A stretch of DNA of 64,000 nt, taken from contig JAIOPC010000017.1 in NCBI GenBank assembly GCA_021414085.1, forward strand, positions 186,001 to 250,000. Reading direction: 5' to 3'. The notes beneath the pieces are model-generated. The model searched no databases. It was not told the origin of the DNA and was given only the letters and a program-made list of their open reading frames with translations. The number at the start of each line of letters is the position of its first letter. Within the stretch, counting starts at the first letter, position 1. This document shows, piece after piece, positions 16,760-27,536 of this stretch. Position numbers and translations under genes: made by a program. Origin of the DNA: Actinomycetes bacterium. GTDB lineage: Bacteria; Actinomycetota; Acidimicrobiia; Acidimicrobiales; Ilumatobacteraceae.

Positions 16760-17595
16760 GAGTGCGACCAGATGTGGCCGGCGACCAAGGCGACCCATCT
16801 CTCCCAGAGTTGTGGTGGGTAGTCGTGGCCCATGCCTTCCATCAACTCGAACCGCGCGCCGGGAATCAGTTCCGCGGTGCGGCGGCCACCGATCACGTCG
16901 ATGAGGGTGTCCTTGTCGCCGTGCATCACCAATGTTGGCACTCTCAGTAAGCGCAATCCGTCCGCTCGCGAACCATTGGCCATAACGGCTGCGTACTGGC
17001 GAGCGCTGCCACCTATGACACCTCCACGATCAAACGAGCGCGCCGCGTTGGCACGCCACCGTGCCTCGTCGGCGAACTCGGGCGTGCCCCACTCGTGCAA
17101 GCCGTCGACCCACTGCTGGATGGCTCCTTCGCGGTCGGGTGCGGCCGGCTCTAACAACAACTCCAACGCACGGCGCGAACTCTTGCGATACATGTCCTCG
17201 CCGGTGGTGCTCATCACCGAAGTCATTGTCAGCACGCGTTCGGGATGATCGATCGCCATTTGCTGCACGATCATGCCGCCCATTGAAAGCCCCATGACGT
17301 GCGCTTGCTGCACGCCGATTGCGTCGAGCACGGCCATTCCGTCGGCAGCCATGTCGCTGAGTGTGTACGGAGCGCCTTCGGCGTTGAGCGGTGCACCTTC
17401 GAACGAACTGCTGAGGCCGACATCGCGGTTGTCGTAGCGCACTACCTGCAAGCCTTCGGCCGCAAACAGGCGGCACCAGTCCTCGTGGTAGTTAATGCAC
17501 TGGCTGCCAAGGCCGTTGACGAGCAACAACGTCGGGTGCAGCGGATCACCGAACGTCTCGTAGTACAGCTTGCAGTCGCCATTGTTTGCGTACAT
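16756..17595 (-). CDS. alpha/beta hydrolase
   Basis: 279 residues. The alpha/beta-hydrolase fold has an oxyanion region (LLLVNGLGSQC), the nucleophile elbow GLSMGG with Ser, an acid in MHGDKDTLID and a C-terminal His in GMGHDYPP. The NRDVGLSSSF segment and this length resemble carboxylesterase or epoxide-hydrolase-like members found in actinobacteria. It starts one base after the stop of the acyl-CoA synthetase gene, so it may act on an acyl ester or thioester in the same pathway. Confidence 0.85.
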   Translation of the reverse strand: MYANNGDCKLYYETFGDPLHPTLLLVNGLGSQCINYHEDWCRLFAAEGLQVVRYDNRDVGLSSSFEGAPLNAEGAPYTLSDMAADGMAVLDAIGVQQAHVMGLSMGGMIVQQMAIDHPERVLTMTSVMSTTGEDMYRKSSRRALELLLEPAAPDREGAIQQWVDGLHEWGTPEFADEARWRANAARSFDRGGVIGGSARQYAAVMANGSRADGLRLLRVPTLVMHGDKDTLIDVIGGRRTAELIPGARFELMEGMGHDYPPQLWERWVALVAGHIWSHS

Positions 17596-17596
17596 G

Positions 17597-19333
17597 TCAG
17601 CCTTTCAGCGCGTCGTCTTGCAGCAACTCGTCGCGTAGCTCACGCTTGAGAAACTTGCCGCTGGCGTTACGGGGAATCGGTTCGGTGCGGAACCAAACGG
17701 TCGCGGGAATCTTGTACTTGGCAAGGCTGGCGGCGAGGAACTCGGTCAATGCCGCCTTCGTCAACGTGTGGCCCGGTCGCAGCACGATGGCGGCCGCGAC
17801 GTCCTCGCCGAGTCGTTCGTCGGGAATGCCAAAGACACAAGCCTCAGCGACCGCGTCGTGGTGATAGATCGCCGTCTCCACTTCGCTGCAGAACACATTC
17901 TCGCCGCCACGCAGCACCATGTCCTTCGCGCGGTCGACGATAAACACGAACCCGTCGTCGTCGATGCGGGCGATGTCGCCGGTGTTCAACCATCCGTCGC
18001 GGATGGCGTCGGCCGTCGCTTCCGGGCGATTGATGTAGCCCTTGATAACGATTGAACCGCGCACGCACAACGTGCCCACGGTGGTAGCCGCCCGCGGCAG
18101 GTCGTTGCCTTCCTCGTCGACCAGCTTCGCCTCGAGTGTCGGCACGATGGAACCGCACGACTCGGGTTTGGCAAGGAACAGTTGCGCGGAGTTGGCGGTG
18201 ATGATACCGCACGTCTCGGTCATGCCGTAGGCCGTGGTTGGCTGCCCCTTCTCGAGCGCGCCAGCGATCTTGCCGACTAAGTCGGGCTGCAGGGCAGCGC
18301 CACCGCCGCCCATTCCTTGCAGGGTCGACGTGTTGCGGCGTGCCCAATCGGGGTGCAACAACATTTCGCGACTCATGGTCGGAACGCCCGAGAAGTTGGT
18401 GACACCTTCGCGTTCGATCAATTCCAGCGCGCGGCCAGCATCCCACTTGTACAGCAGAACGAGTTTGGCGCCGCCGATCGTTGCTGCGTGCATGACGCAG
18501 TTACACGCGGTGACGTGAAATAGGGGAGTAGGCGCCATCAACACGCGTTGCGCTGGTGCGGGCATCGGTGAGTCGCTGGCCTCGCCCGCGTCTCGCGCTT
18601 TCTGCTCCGCGATACTTGTGGCCAAGCCCATCGTGACGATGTTGAAGATGTTGTCGACCGAACCGCGGTGGGTGAGCTGCGCGCCCTTCGGGAAGCCAGT
18701 GGTGCCCGATGTGTAGAAGATGGTTGCATCATCGTCGGGGTCGATGGCGGCGTCGGGCAGGCTGCCCGGGTCGTCGGTCGCCATTACTTCCGTCCATGGG
18801 GTGGATCCACCGGGGACCTCCCGCGAACTGCGCACTGCGATGATGTGCATCGGCCGTTGTGCGGGCATGTGGTTCAGGCGTTCGAGACGCTCGTCGTCCG
18901 CGATCATGACGGCTGGTTCCGAGTCGTTGAGTGCGTATTCCAATTCCGGTGCCGTCCACCACGCGTTGACCCCGACGACAACCGCGCCGACGCAGACCGT
19001 TGCCCAATAGCTGACGACCCATTCCGGATAGTTGCGCATGGCGATGGCCACGTGACTGCCGGGGTGCACTCCGTTGGCGACGAGGTGCGCCGCCAGCTTG
19101 CGTACCTGCGCGTGCACTTCGCCGTACGTGTAGCGCTCGTCTTCGTAGACCAGGTAGTCGAGCTCCGCGTGTTTCGCAGTTGCTTCCCACACGGCGCGCA
19201 TGTTCGGCGGTGCCGACGCATACGCCTTCAACTTCACTCCCCGCACCTCGATCGTGGTGGTCGCGAAGGGTGAACCGGGGGCGTCGAGTTCCGCGCGGGC
19301 GGCGAGGTAGTGGCGAATCACGGTGCTGATCAT
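17597..19333 (-). CDS. long-chain fatty acyl-CoA synthetase (AMP-binding, FadD-type)
   Basis: 578 residues from ATG 19333; the frame runs to 19435, but the internal ATG gives the usual N-terminus (MISTVIRHYLAARAELDAPG). The AMP-binding motif YTSGTTGFPKGA, the A5-type AYGMTETCG, GWLNTGDIARIDDDGF and the C-terminal lysine motif NASGKFLKRELR are all present. It activates a carboxylic acid to acyl-AMP and then acyl-CoA. The acid cannot be defined. It heads an operon with the hydrolase and the nitroreductase and is divergent from tag. Confidence 0.9.
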   Translation of the reverse strand: MISTVIRHYLAARAELDAPGSPFATTTIEVRGVKLKAYASAPPNMRAVWEATAKHAELDYLVYEDERYTYGEVHAQVRKLAAHLVANGVHPGSHVAIAMRNYPEWVVSYWATVCVGAVVVGVNAWWTAPELEYALNDSEPAVMIADDERLERLNHMPAQRPMHIIAVRSSREVPGGSTPWTEVMATDDPGSLPDAAIDPDDDATIFYTSGTTGFPKGAQLTHRGSVDNIFNIVTMGLATSIAEQKARDAGEASDSPMPAPAQRVLMAPTPLFHVTACNCVMHAATIGGAKLVLLYKWDAGRALELIEREGVTNFSGVPTMSREMLLHPDWARRNTSTLQGMGGGGAALQPDLVGKIAGALEKGQPTTAYGMTETCGIITANSAQLFLAKPESCGSIVPTLEAKLVDEEGNDLPRAATTVGTLCVRGSIVIKGYINRPEATADAIRDGWLNTGDIARIDDDGFVFIVDRAKDMVLRGGENVFCSEVETAIYHHDAVAEACVFGIPDERLGEDVAAAIVLRPGHTLTKAALTEFLAASLAKYKIPATVWFRTEPIPRNASGKFLKRELRDELLQDDALKG

Positions 19334-19382
19334 TGCCGAACCGGAAGGGAAACGACAACGCAGTCGGTGCCAGCACGGTTGG

Positions 19383-19388
19383 TAGGTT
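19383..19388 (+). promoter_or_regulatory. -10 box TAGGTT for tag
   Basis: TAGGTT ends 6 bp before ATG 19395, consistent with a leaderless transcript. Confidence 0.35.
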
Positions 19389-19394
19389 GAACAA

Positions 19395-19976
19395 ATGGGT
19401 GCCGAGCGGTTGCGGGTTGGCAGTGATGGAGTCACTCGCTGCTGGTGGTGCGGCGACGACCCGTTCTACATGCAGTACCACGACGACGAGTGGGGCCACC
19501 CGGTCACCGCCGATGTGCGCCTGTTCGAGAAGTTGTGCCTCGAGGGCTTCCAGTCAGGGCTGTCGTGGCTGACGATTCTGCGCAAACGCGAGAATTTCCG
19601 AGCCGCATTCGCGGGATTCGACATCGCGAAGGTGGCAGCGTTCGACGACTGCGATGTGCAGCGTCTGCTTGGCGATGCTGGCATCGTGCGCCATCGCGGC
19701 AAGATCGCGAGCACGATCAACAATGCCGGCCGCGCGCTTGTGCTGTGCGACGAGTTTGGATCGATCTACGACTACGTGTCGCAATACCGTCCCGCACGCA
19801 CGACGCGGCTGACGGTGGACAGCGAAGTTCCTCCGACGTGCCCCGAGTCGATCGCGATGTCGAAGGACTTGAAGCGCCGCGGCTGGAGCTTCGTCGGCCC
19901 GACCACGATGTACGCCTTTATGCAAGCAATGGGTTTAGTCAACGACCACATCGAAGGCTGCGAGCGAAGCGCCTGA
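19395..19976 (+). CDS. tag: DNA-3-methyladenine glycosylase I
   Basis: 193 residues. It excises 3-methyladenine from alkylated DNA. The zinc-snap residues of the family are present: Cys16 (RCWWCGDDPFY), His29 (QYHDDEWG), and His185 and Cys189 in the C-terminal GLVNDHIEGC. The catalytic-pocket region with EGFQSGLSWLTILRKRENFR is also intact. Length and order match E. coli Tag. The gene ends just before a strong bidirectional terminator. Confidence 0.95.
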   Translation: MGAERLRVGSDGVTRCWWCGDDPFYMQYHDDEWGHPVTADVRLFEKLCLEGFQSGLSWLTILRKRENFRAAFAGFDIAKVAAFDDCDVQRLLGDAGIVRHRGKIASTINNAGRALVLCDEFGSIYDYVSQYRPARTTRLTVDSEVPPTCPESIAMSKDLKRRGWSFVGPTTMYAFMQAMGLVNDHIEGCERSA

Positions 19977-19980
19977 GGTG

Positions 19981-20067
19981 CGGGGGGTTTGCTGCACCCC
20001 GGGGGTTTGATGCCTGGAAACCTGCACGAAACCCCCGCCACCCCTTGATGCGGCAGGAAACCCCCCG
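19981..20067. terminator. nested inverted repeats, probable bidirectional terminator
   Basis: The convergent stops of tag and dapD flank two nested stems. The outer arm CGGGGGGTTT-g-CTGC (19981-19994) pairs with the G-CAG-g-AAACCCCCCG arm (20052-20067). The inner arm CGGGGGTTT (20000-20008) pairs with AAACCCCCG (20029-20037). Both stems read the same way on either strand, with T-tracts of three only. The position and strength fit a shared terminator. Confidence 0.65.
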
Positions 20068-20077
20068 GCGTCGCGCG

Positions 20078-21013
20078 CTAGTTGGCGTGGAGGTCGGCGT
20101 TTAAGCCTTCCCATTTGGCGCTGCGGGGGAGCGCTTCCACCGCGCCGGACTGACTGTTGCGGCGATACAGCAAGCCGCCCTTGCCGCTGAGCTCGCGTGC
20201 CTTGACGACGCCGACCGCGCCTTGACCGGAAGCGTGAACGCTCACGAGCGTGCCGGCAGTGACGTAGAGCCCAGCTTCGACCACGCACTCGTCGCCGAGG
20301 CTGATACCGATGCCAGCTTCGGCGCCGAGCAGGCAACGCTCGCCGATGCTGATCTGTTCCTTGCCGCCGCCGGACAACGTTCCTTGGATGCTGGCGCCGC
20401 CACCAATGTCGCTGCCGTCTCCGACAATGACGCCTTGCGAGATGCGACCTTCGACCATCGAGGTACCCAGCGTGCCAGCGTTGAAGTTGCAGAAGCCTTC
20501 GTGCATCACCGTGGTGCCCGGCGCGAGATGTGCGCCTAGACGCACGCGATCAGCATCGCCAATGCGAACTCCGCTGGGCACGACGTAGTCGGTCATGCGC
20601 GGAAACTTGTCGACGCCATGCACGGTGAGAACTCCGCCATCGTGACGAACGCGCCAGCGCAACTCTTCCAACGCCTCAACCGGTGCTGGCCCAAGGTTGG
20701 TCCACGCGACGTTGGCGAGTAGGCCAAAGATGCCGTCGAGGTTGATGGTGCGCGGTTTCATCAACCGGTGCGACAGCAAGTGCAACCGCAGGTAGACATC
20801 GCTCGCAGATGCCGGAGGCGCATCAGTGTCGACGTGCACCTGCACCGCGCGAACGGACACTCGACGCGTGTCGTCGTGGCGCTGCGCCGTGGTGTAGGCC
20901 TCGAACTTCTCGGGGTCTGGTTCGTCACCCAATCCCAGTTCGCGGAACCATGTGTCGAGAACGACTCCATCGTCGCCGACGGTCGCAAGCCCGCGACCCC
21001 ATGCGCTGGGCAT
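20078..21013 (-). CDS. dapD: 2,3,4,5-tetrahydropyridine-2,6-dicarboxylate N-succinyltransferase
   Basis: 311 residues, the long actinobacterial DapD type (about 315 residues in mycobacteria). It has an N-terminal alpha/beta domain and a C-terminal left-handed beta-helix of hexapeptide repeats ([59 protein letters not shown]). It succinylates tetrahydrodipicolinate in the lysine/diaminopimelate pathway. Its ATG overlaps the lysS stop by one base (TAATG), a neat operon linking lysine synthesis with its charging enzyme. Confidence 0.93.
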   Translation of the reverse strand: MPSAWGRGLATVGDDGVVLDTWFRELGLGDEPDPEKFEAYTTAQRHDDTRRVSVRAVQVHVDTDAPPASASDVYLRLHLLSHRLMKPRTINLDGIFGLLANVAWTNLGPAPVEALEELRWRVRHDGGVLTVHGVDKFPRMTDYVVPSGVRIGDADRVRLGAHLAPGTTVMHEGFCNFNAGTLGTSMVEGRISQGVIVGDGSDIGGGASIQGTLSGGGKEQISIGERCLLGAEAGIGISLGDECVVEAGLYVTAGTLVSVHASGQGAVGVVKARELSGKGGLLYRRNSQSGAVEALPRSAKWEGLNADLHAN

Positions 21014-22554
21014 TAGAAGACCTCCGGTCGCAGAGTCGGGAACAAGATGACTTCCTTGATGGAGTGCACGCCGGCGATCAGCATCGCGACGCGGTCCATT
21101 CCGATACCTAGGCCGCCGGTCGGCGGCATGCCGTATTCGAGTGCGCGCAGGTAGTCCTCGTCGACCGTGCCGCGCTCCGCGTCGCCCGCATCCTTCGCGG
21201 CCTGCTCGTCTTCGAACCGACTGCGCTGCTCGACCGGATCGTTGAGCTCGCTATATCCATTGGCCAGCTCGCGGCCGCCAACGAAAAGTTCGAAGCGTTC
21301 GGTGAGGAACGGATCGTTGCGATCGGTGCGCGCTAGGGGCGAAATCTCCACCGGGTGACCGGTGACGAAGGTCGGTGCGAGCAGCAGGTGCTCGGCCGTT
21401 GCTTCGAACAGCTCCTCGATGATCTTGCCCGAACCCCATCGTGGCGAGCAAGAGATGCCGTGCTTCTCCGCGAGTGATTGCAACTGCTTCACCGATTGCG
21501 ACGGGTGTACTTCAACACCAGTGGCCTCCGTCACGAGATCGATCATGCGTGCCCGTCGCCACGGCTGCGCGAGGTCGACGGCGAGTTCGGCGTCGCCCGG
21601 GCCGTAGATCATGACGTTCGACGTTCCGGTCGCATCGATGGCGGCCTGCGTGATCAGCTTCTCGGTGATCGCAATCATCTCGCTGTAATCGGCGAAGGCC
21701 TGATACAGCTCCATCATGGTGAATTCAGGATTGTGGCGCGTACTGATGCCTTCGTTGCGGAAGATGCGCCCGATTTCGAACACGCGCTCCATGCCGCCGA
21801 CGATCAATCGCTTGAGGTGCAGCTCGAGCGCAATACGAAGCACTAGCGGCATGTCGAGCGTGTTGTGGTGCGTGATGAACGGTCGTGCCATCGCGCCGCC
21901 GGCTTCCATGTGCAGCACCGGCGTTTCGACTTCGATGAAGCCGTCGGCGTGCAGAGTGCGCCGAAAGCTGGCGATGATCTCGTGTCGGATTCTGAACGAC
22001 CGCCGCGCATCCTCGTTGACGATGAGGTCGGCGTAGCGCTGACGGAAACGAGTGTCGGTGTCGGTGAGCCCGTGCCACTTGTCGGGCAGCGGCCGCACAG
22101 CCTTGGCCAGCAGCTCGCAGCGCTGCACTTTCACGCTCAGCTCGCCCTTGCGCGTCGTCATCACCGTGCCGTACACGCCGACCCAGTCGCCGAGGTCGAG
22201 CCCGAGAAAGGCCTCGAACCCTTCGTCGCCGACGACGGCCTTCGACACGAACAACTGCACTTCGTCGTCGCGATCGCGAACGGTGGCGAAGATCAGTTTG
22301 CCCGAGTCGCGCATCAGCATCATGCGGCCGGCGATTGCCACCTCGTGCTCGGTTTCGGTGCCCTCCGGAAGGCCGCCGTGCTCGGCGCGCAGCTCGCCAA
22401 GCGTGATGCTGCGGTCGAAGCGGAACGGGTACGGATTGCCGCCGGCGGTTCGAATGTCGTCGAGCTTCTGCAGTCGCTTGGCCTTCTCGGCGACCAGACC
22501 ACTGCCCGTGCTGGTGTCGGTGGCCGTGTTGCTGTCGGCGTCGTCGCTGCTCAC
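21013..22554 (-). CDS. lysS: lysyl-tRNA synthetase, class II
   Basis: 513 residues from GTG 22554. The open frame extends to 22893, but GTG 22554 sits 8 bp after a TACGGT box and gives the normal N-terminus (an acidic Ser/Asp/Thr-rich tail, then the [24 protein letters not shown] helix). It has the OB-fold anticodon-binding domain, motif 2 ([19 protein letters not shown]) and motif 3 ([15 protein letters not shown]). It charges tRNA-Lys. It is divergent from the lpdA-like gene with 37 bp between the start codons. Confidence 0.95.
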   Translation of the reverse strand: MSSDDADSNTATDTSTGSGLVAEKAKRLQKLDDIRTAGGNPYPFRFDRSITLGELRAEHGGLPEGTETEHEVAIAGRMMLMRDSGKLIFATVRDRDDEVQLFVSKAVVGDEGFEAFLGLDLGDWVGVYGTVMTTRKGELSVKVQRCELLAKAVRPLPDKWHGLTDTDTRFRQRYADLIVNEDARRSFRIRHEIIASFRRTLHADGFIEVETPVLHMEAGGAMARPFITHHNTLDMPLVLRIALELHLKRLIVGGMERVFEIGRIFRNEGISTRHNPEFTMMELYQAFADYSEMIAITEKLITQAAIDATGTSNVMIYGPGDAELAVDLAQPWRRARMIDLVTEATGVEVHPSQSVKQLQSLAEKHGISCSPRWGSGKIIEELFEATAEHLLLAPTFVTGHPVEISPLARTDRNDPFLTERFELFVGGRELANGYSELNDPVEQRSRFEDEQAAKDAGDAERGTVDEDYLRALEYGMPPTGGLGIGMDRVAMLIAGVHSIKEVILFPTLRPEVF

Positions 22555-22562
22555 GACCTCCG

Positions 22563-22568
22563 ACCGTA
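22563..22568 (-). promoter_or_regulatory. -10 box TACGGT for lysS
   Basis: Read on the minus strand, TACGGT ends 8 bp before GTG 22554. It lies face to face with the lpdA box, only 10 bp away. Confidence 0.35.
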
Positions 22569-22578
22569 GCGCGGCGGG

Positions 22579-22584
22579 TAGCCT
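22579..22584 (+). promoter_or_regulatory. -10 box TAGCCT for the lpdA-like gene
   Basis: TAGCCT ends 7 bp before GTG 22592, and supports that start over the much longer open frame upstream. Confidence 0.4.
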
Positions 22585-22591
22585 GCGACAC

Positions 22592-23983
22592 GTGGCGATT
22601 CGGTTCGTGATCATCGGTGGTGGCCCGGCGGGTAACACAGCGGCATCGCATGCGGCCCGACTTGGTGCCGACGTGACTCTGATCGAACGCGACGTTGTTG
22701 GCGGCGCGGCCCACTTGTGGGACTGCATTCCGTCGAAGACGATGATCGCGACCGGCGGCGCGATGAGCTTCACGAGTCGCCTTGCCGGCATGGGCCTGGA
22801 ACAGCAGCGGGCCGAGGTCGATGTCGCGGCCCTGACCGAGCGCATCGAGAGCATCAAGCGTCGCCTAGGTAAGGGCACCACCAACTTGCTCACCAGTCAG
22901 GGCGTCCAGCTCGTTCATGGGACCGCCAAACTGCTTTCGCCGAACTTGGTTGAAGTCACAACCGTCGACGACCAAGGTGTCACCGAAGTGCGGCAGCTAG
23001 AAGCCGACGCGGTGCTCGTCGCTACCGGCAGTCGGCCGCGTATCCCGGAGTGGTGTCACCCCGATGGCGAGCGCATTCTCGTCACGCGCGATTGCTACCC
23101 ACCGAAGGTGTTCCCCGAGAGCGTGACGATCATCGGTTCCGGGGTCACCGGCGTCGAGTTCGTCCACATGTTCAGCTCGTTCGGCGCGAAAGTGAATCTT
23201 GTGGTCAGTCGCCAGCAGGTGCTGCCGACCAAGGATCCGGAAGTCGCAGCCGTCCTGGAAGACGATTTCCTCAAGCGTGGCGTCTCGTTGCTGAAGGGCG
23301 CACGCGCGACGTCGATCGCGCGCGAGGTCAACGACGCTGGCGTCGAGGAAGTTGTTGTGCGTTGCGACGATGGTCGTGTGGTGCGCAGCAGTCACGCCGT
23401 GCTCGCGATCGGTTCAGTGCCCAACACCGATGGTCTTGGCCTCGAAGAGGCGGGCGTTCAGCTCGACAAGGCCGGCAACATTGCCATCAACCGACATTGC
23501 CAGAGCAACATCCCGCATATCTATGCGGCCGGTGACATGAGCGGCAAGTTGCCGTTGTCGTCGGTGGCCTCGATGCAGGGCCGCAAGGTTGCCGAGCACG
23601 TGATGGGCCTCCAGAAAGTCGCGCACCGCCATCTCGACTACGACAAGGCAGCAAGCGCCATCTTCACCGAGCCCGAGATTGCCGACGTCGGCCTTGCTGA
23701 GGCGGATGCGTTCGCCGCCGGTCGCAAGATTCGCGTGACGAAAGTTCCGTTCAGCTCGACGCCGAAGGCGCTGATCAACAACGACTGGCGCGGGTTCGTG
23801 AAGATCATCAGCGACCCAGCAACCGGTGTCGTGCTCGGTGGGTCAATCGTCGGTCGCCACGCGGCGGAACTGATCAGCGTGATTGCGCTGGCGGTGACGG
23901 CCAACCTGAAGGTCACCGACATCGTCGAAAGCTTGTTGGTGCACCCGGCGTTGGCCGAAGCGCTGGCCGAAGCCGCCGACTAG
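22592..23983 (+). CDS. LpdA-type NAD(P)H:quinone reductase (pyridine nucleotide-disulfide family)
   Basis: 463 residues from GTG 22592. FAD- and NAD-binding motifs are clear (VIIGGGPAGNTAA; TIIGSGVTGVEF; PHIYAAGDMSG), with the dimerisation domain at the end. The redox motif is GGAAHLWDCIPSK: Cys45 is kept, but the first cysteine of CxxxxC is Ala40. A dithiol mechanism as in lipoamide dehydrogenase is therefore impossible. This resembles mycobacterial LpdA (Rv3303c), which reduces quinones instead. His/Glu of the HPALAE motif near the C-terminus are retained. No 2-oxoacid dehydrogenase genes are nearby, which fits. Confidence 0.85.
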   Translation: MAIRFVIIGGGPAGNTAASHAARLGADVTLIERDVVGGAAHLWDCIPSKTMIATGGAMSFTSRLAGMGLEQQRAEVDVAALTERIESIKRRLGKGTTNLLTSQGVQLVHGTAKLLSPNLVEVTTVDDQGVTEVRQLEADAVLVATGSRPRIPEWCHPDGERILVTRDCYPPKVFPESVTIIGSGVTGVEFVHMFSSFGAKVNLVVSRQQVLPTKDPEVAAVLEDDFLKRGVSLLKGARATSIAREVNDAGVEEVVVRCDDGRVVRSSHAVLAIGSVPNTDGLGLEEAGVQLDKAGNIAINRHCQSNIPHIYAAGDMSGKLPLSSVASMQGRKVAEHVMGLQKVAHRHLDYDKAASAIFTEPEIADVGLAEADAFAAGRKIRVTKVPFSSTPKALINNDWRGFVKIISDPATGVVLGGSIVGRHAAELISVIALAVTANLKVTDIVESLLVHPALAEALAEAAD

Positions 23984-23996
23984 TCAATAACGACGA

Positions 23997-25772
<1,776 letters not shown>

Positions 25773-25791
25773 AGGTGGCAATACTGTCGGA
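25773..25791. promoter_or_regulatory. 19-bp divergent promoter between accA3-type gene and birA
   Basis: Only 19 bp separate the two GTG codons. An AATACT box (25780-25785) faces birA, and TATTGC read on the minus strand overlaps it and faces the carboxylase gene. Both transcripts would be leaderless and the two polymerases would compete for the same DNA. Confidence 0.45.
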
Positions 25792-26499
25792 GTGGAGCCC
25801 CCGATTGCTACCTCGCCACCGGATCGGCCTGCCTGGCCACCCGGATGGCACGTCACAGTGGTCGACGAAACGGGCAGCACGAACGCCGATTTGCTGCTTG
25901 CTGCAGCAGCAGGAGCCGCCGATCGCAGTGTTCTCGCGGCACGGCACCAGACGGCTGGGCGGGGCCGCCTGGAACGCAGATGGGAAGCGCCAGCCGGGCT
26001 GAACCTGCTGGTCTCGATTCTCTTGCGTGATGTACCCCGGTCGCCGCACGTGTTGACACAACGGGTAGCGCTCGCCGCGATGCAAGCATGTGACCGCGTG
26101 GCCAGCGCGAAGGCGACGCTGAAGTGGCCAAATGATTTACTGCTTGATGGCATGAAGCTCGCCGGAATCCTCGCTCAGGCGGAACACGGGGTAGTGGTGG
26201 TTGGCCTTGGACTGAACGTCGGTTGGGCGCCCGTCGGTGCCGCCCGATTGGGTCGCGACATCGATCCGCTGCACGTGTTGCGCGAGATACTGGTCGCCTA
26301 CGACGAACTACCCGCCGATCCGTGGTCGCAGTACCGCGAGAACCTGGGCACGATCGGGAAGCGTGTGCGTGTCGAGTTGGCCGATTCGGCTGTGTCGGGA
26401 CGGGCGCTCGACGTCGAACGCGACGGCCGCCTACTGGTCGTTGACGACGCCGGGGTGAAGCACCGCTTCGCTGTCGGCGACATCGTGCACCTGCGATGA
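25792..26499 (+). CDS. birA: biotin--[acetyl-CoA-carboxylase] ligase
   Basis: 235 residues from GTG 25792. Ligase motifs: DETGSTNADL, then ARHQTAGRGRLERRW (the GRGRxxRxW biotinyl-AMP loop), LKWPNDLLL, GLGLNVGWAP, and a C-terminal SH3-like domain (VSGRALDVERDGRLLVVDDAGVK is its core). There is no N-terminal helix-turn-helix, so this is a monofunctional ligase, not the repressor type. It modifies Lys557 of the divergently encoded carboxylase. It begins an operon through an ATGA overlap with the next gene. Confidence 0.93.
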   Translation: MEPPIATSPPDRPAWPPGWHVTVVDETGSTNADLLLAAAAGAADRSVLAARHQTAGRGRLERRWEAPAGLNLLVSILLRDVPRSPHVLTQRVALAAMQACDRVASAKATLKWPNDLLLDGMKLAGILAQAEHGVVVVGLGLNVGWAPVGAARLGRDIDPLHVLREILVAYDELPADPWSQYRENLGTIGKRVRVELADSAVSGRALDVERDGRLLVVDDAGVKHRFAVGDIVHLR

Positions 26500-27536
26500 C
26501 GCGCCGCGGGGTTCTTCGGTGTTCTTTGGCCGCCGTGCTGTTCGGCATTTCGGCTCCTGCGGCCTCACGCCTCGCGGGCGACATGAGTGCGTTCACGCTT
26601 GCCGGCTTGCTGTACCTCGGCGCCGCGCTCGCAGTGCTTCCGTTCATCGGTCGCGTGCGCCCTACTCGGGCAGCAGTTCGTCGAGGGGCGCCTCGTCTGG
26701 CAGCGGCAGTCGTGCTCGGCGGAGCGGTCGGACCGGTGTTGCTCGCCGCCGGGCTCAGCCACGCGCCCGCGGCGTCGGCATCGCTGCTCCTCAATCTCGA
26801 GCTGGTGTTCACCACGTTGCTCGCGTACTTCATCTTTCGCGAACACATCGGGCCGCGCGTCGTTGCCGGCACGGTGATGGTTGTGATCGCCGGTGTCGTG
26901 CTCGGTTGGTCGGGGAGTGCCGATCTGCGCTGGGGCGCGCTGCTGATTGCCGGCGCGTGTTTCTGTTGGGGCGTCGACAATTGCGTGACGGCGAACCTCG
27001 ACGAGTTGGCACCCGCGCACATCACGCTCGTGAAGGGTGTCGTAGCAGGTACAGCGAACCTGGCAATCGGTCTCGCGCTCGGCGGTGCACCCGCCGGATG
27101 GCCGATTCTCGGCGCATTGCTTGTCGGCGCGTTCGGATACGGAGCGTCGATCACATTGTGGGTGGCAGGCGCGCGCGATCTCGGTGCCGCCCGCGGGCAG
27201 TTGGTTTTCGCGACGGCTCCATTCGTCGGTGCGTTTGTGGCGTGGACGGTGTTCGCCGACCCGGTGAGCGGTCGTCAACTGGTCTCTCTGTTGATTGCTG
27301 CGGTCGGTGTGAGCTTCGTGCTACGCAGCGGACATGCGCACGAACACGAACACCCTGAGGTCGAGCACGATCACGAGCACGTCCACGACGACGGGCATCA
27401 CGCACATAGTCATGGCGACGAGGCCGCAGGTCGACACCAGCATGCTCATCGTCACGAGGCGCTAGTGCATGCCCACCCGCACGTGCCCGACCTACACCAT
27501 CGCCATGAACACGCAAGCGTGAAGGCCCAGTCGTGA
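26496..27536 (+). CDS. EamA/DMT transporter with a histidine-rich C-terminal metal-binding tail
   Basis: 346 residues. The first ~278 are a normal ten-helix EamA transporter (for example DMSAFTLAGLLYLGAAL, SAPAASRL and the repeat SLLLNLELVFTTLLAYFIFRE). The last ~68 residues (from about 279) contain 23 histidines with Asp/Glu, as in HEHEHPEVEHDHEHVHDDG, a typical zinc/nickel/cobalt-binding tail. It forms ATGA with birA and GTGA with the cation diffusion facilitator gene, so its closest functional partner is a metal exporter. I infer a metal-linked transport role. EamA proteins are usually metabolite exporters, so the substrate is open. Confidence 0.85.
   Translation: MTRRGVLRCSLAAVLFGISAPAASRLAGDMSAFTLAGLLYLGAALAVLPFIGRVRPTRAAVRRGAPRLAAAVVLGGAVGPVLLAAGLSHAPAASASLLLNLELVFTTLLAYFIFREHIGPRVVAGTVMVVIAGVVLGWSGSADLRWGALLIAGACFCWGVDNCVTANLDELAPAHITLVKGVVAGTANLAIGLALGGAPAGWPILGALLVGAFGYGASITLWVAGARDLGAARGQLVFATAPFVGAFVAWTVFADPVSGRQLVSLLIAAVGVSFVLRSGHAHEHEHPEVEHDHEHVHDDGHHAHSHGDEAAGRHQHAHRHEALVHAHPHVPDLHHRHEHASVKAQS

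Noticed and set aside
22592-23983. lipoamide dehydrogenase of a 2-oxoacid dehydrogenase complex
   Set aside because: The first redox cysteine is replaced by Ala40, and no E1/E2 genes are nearby.
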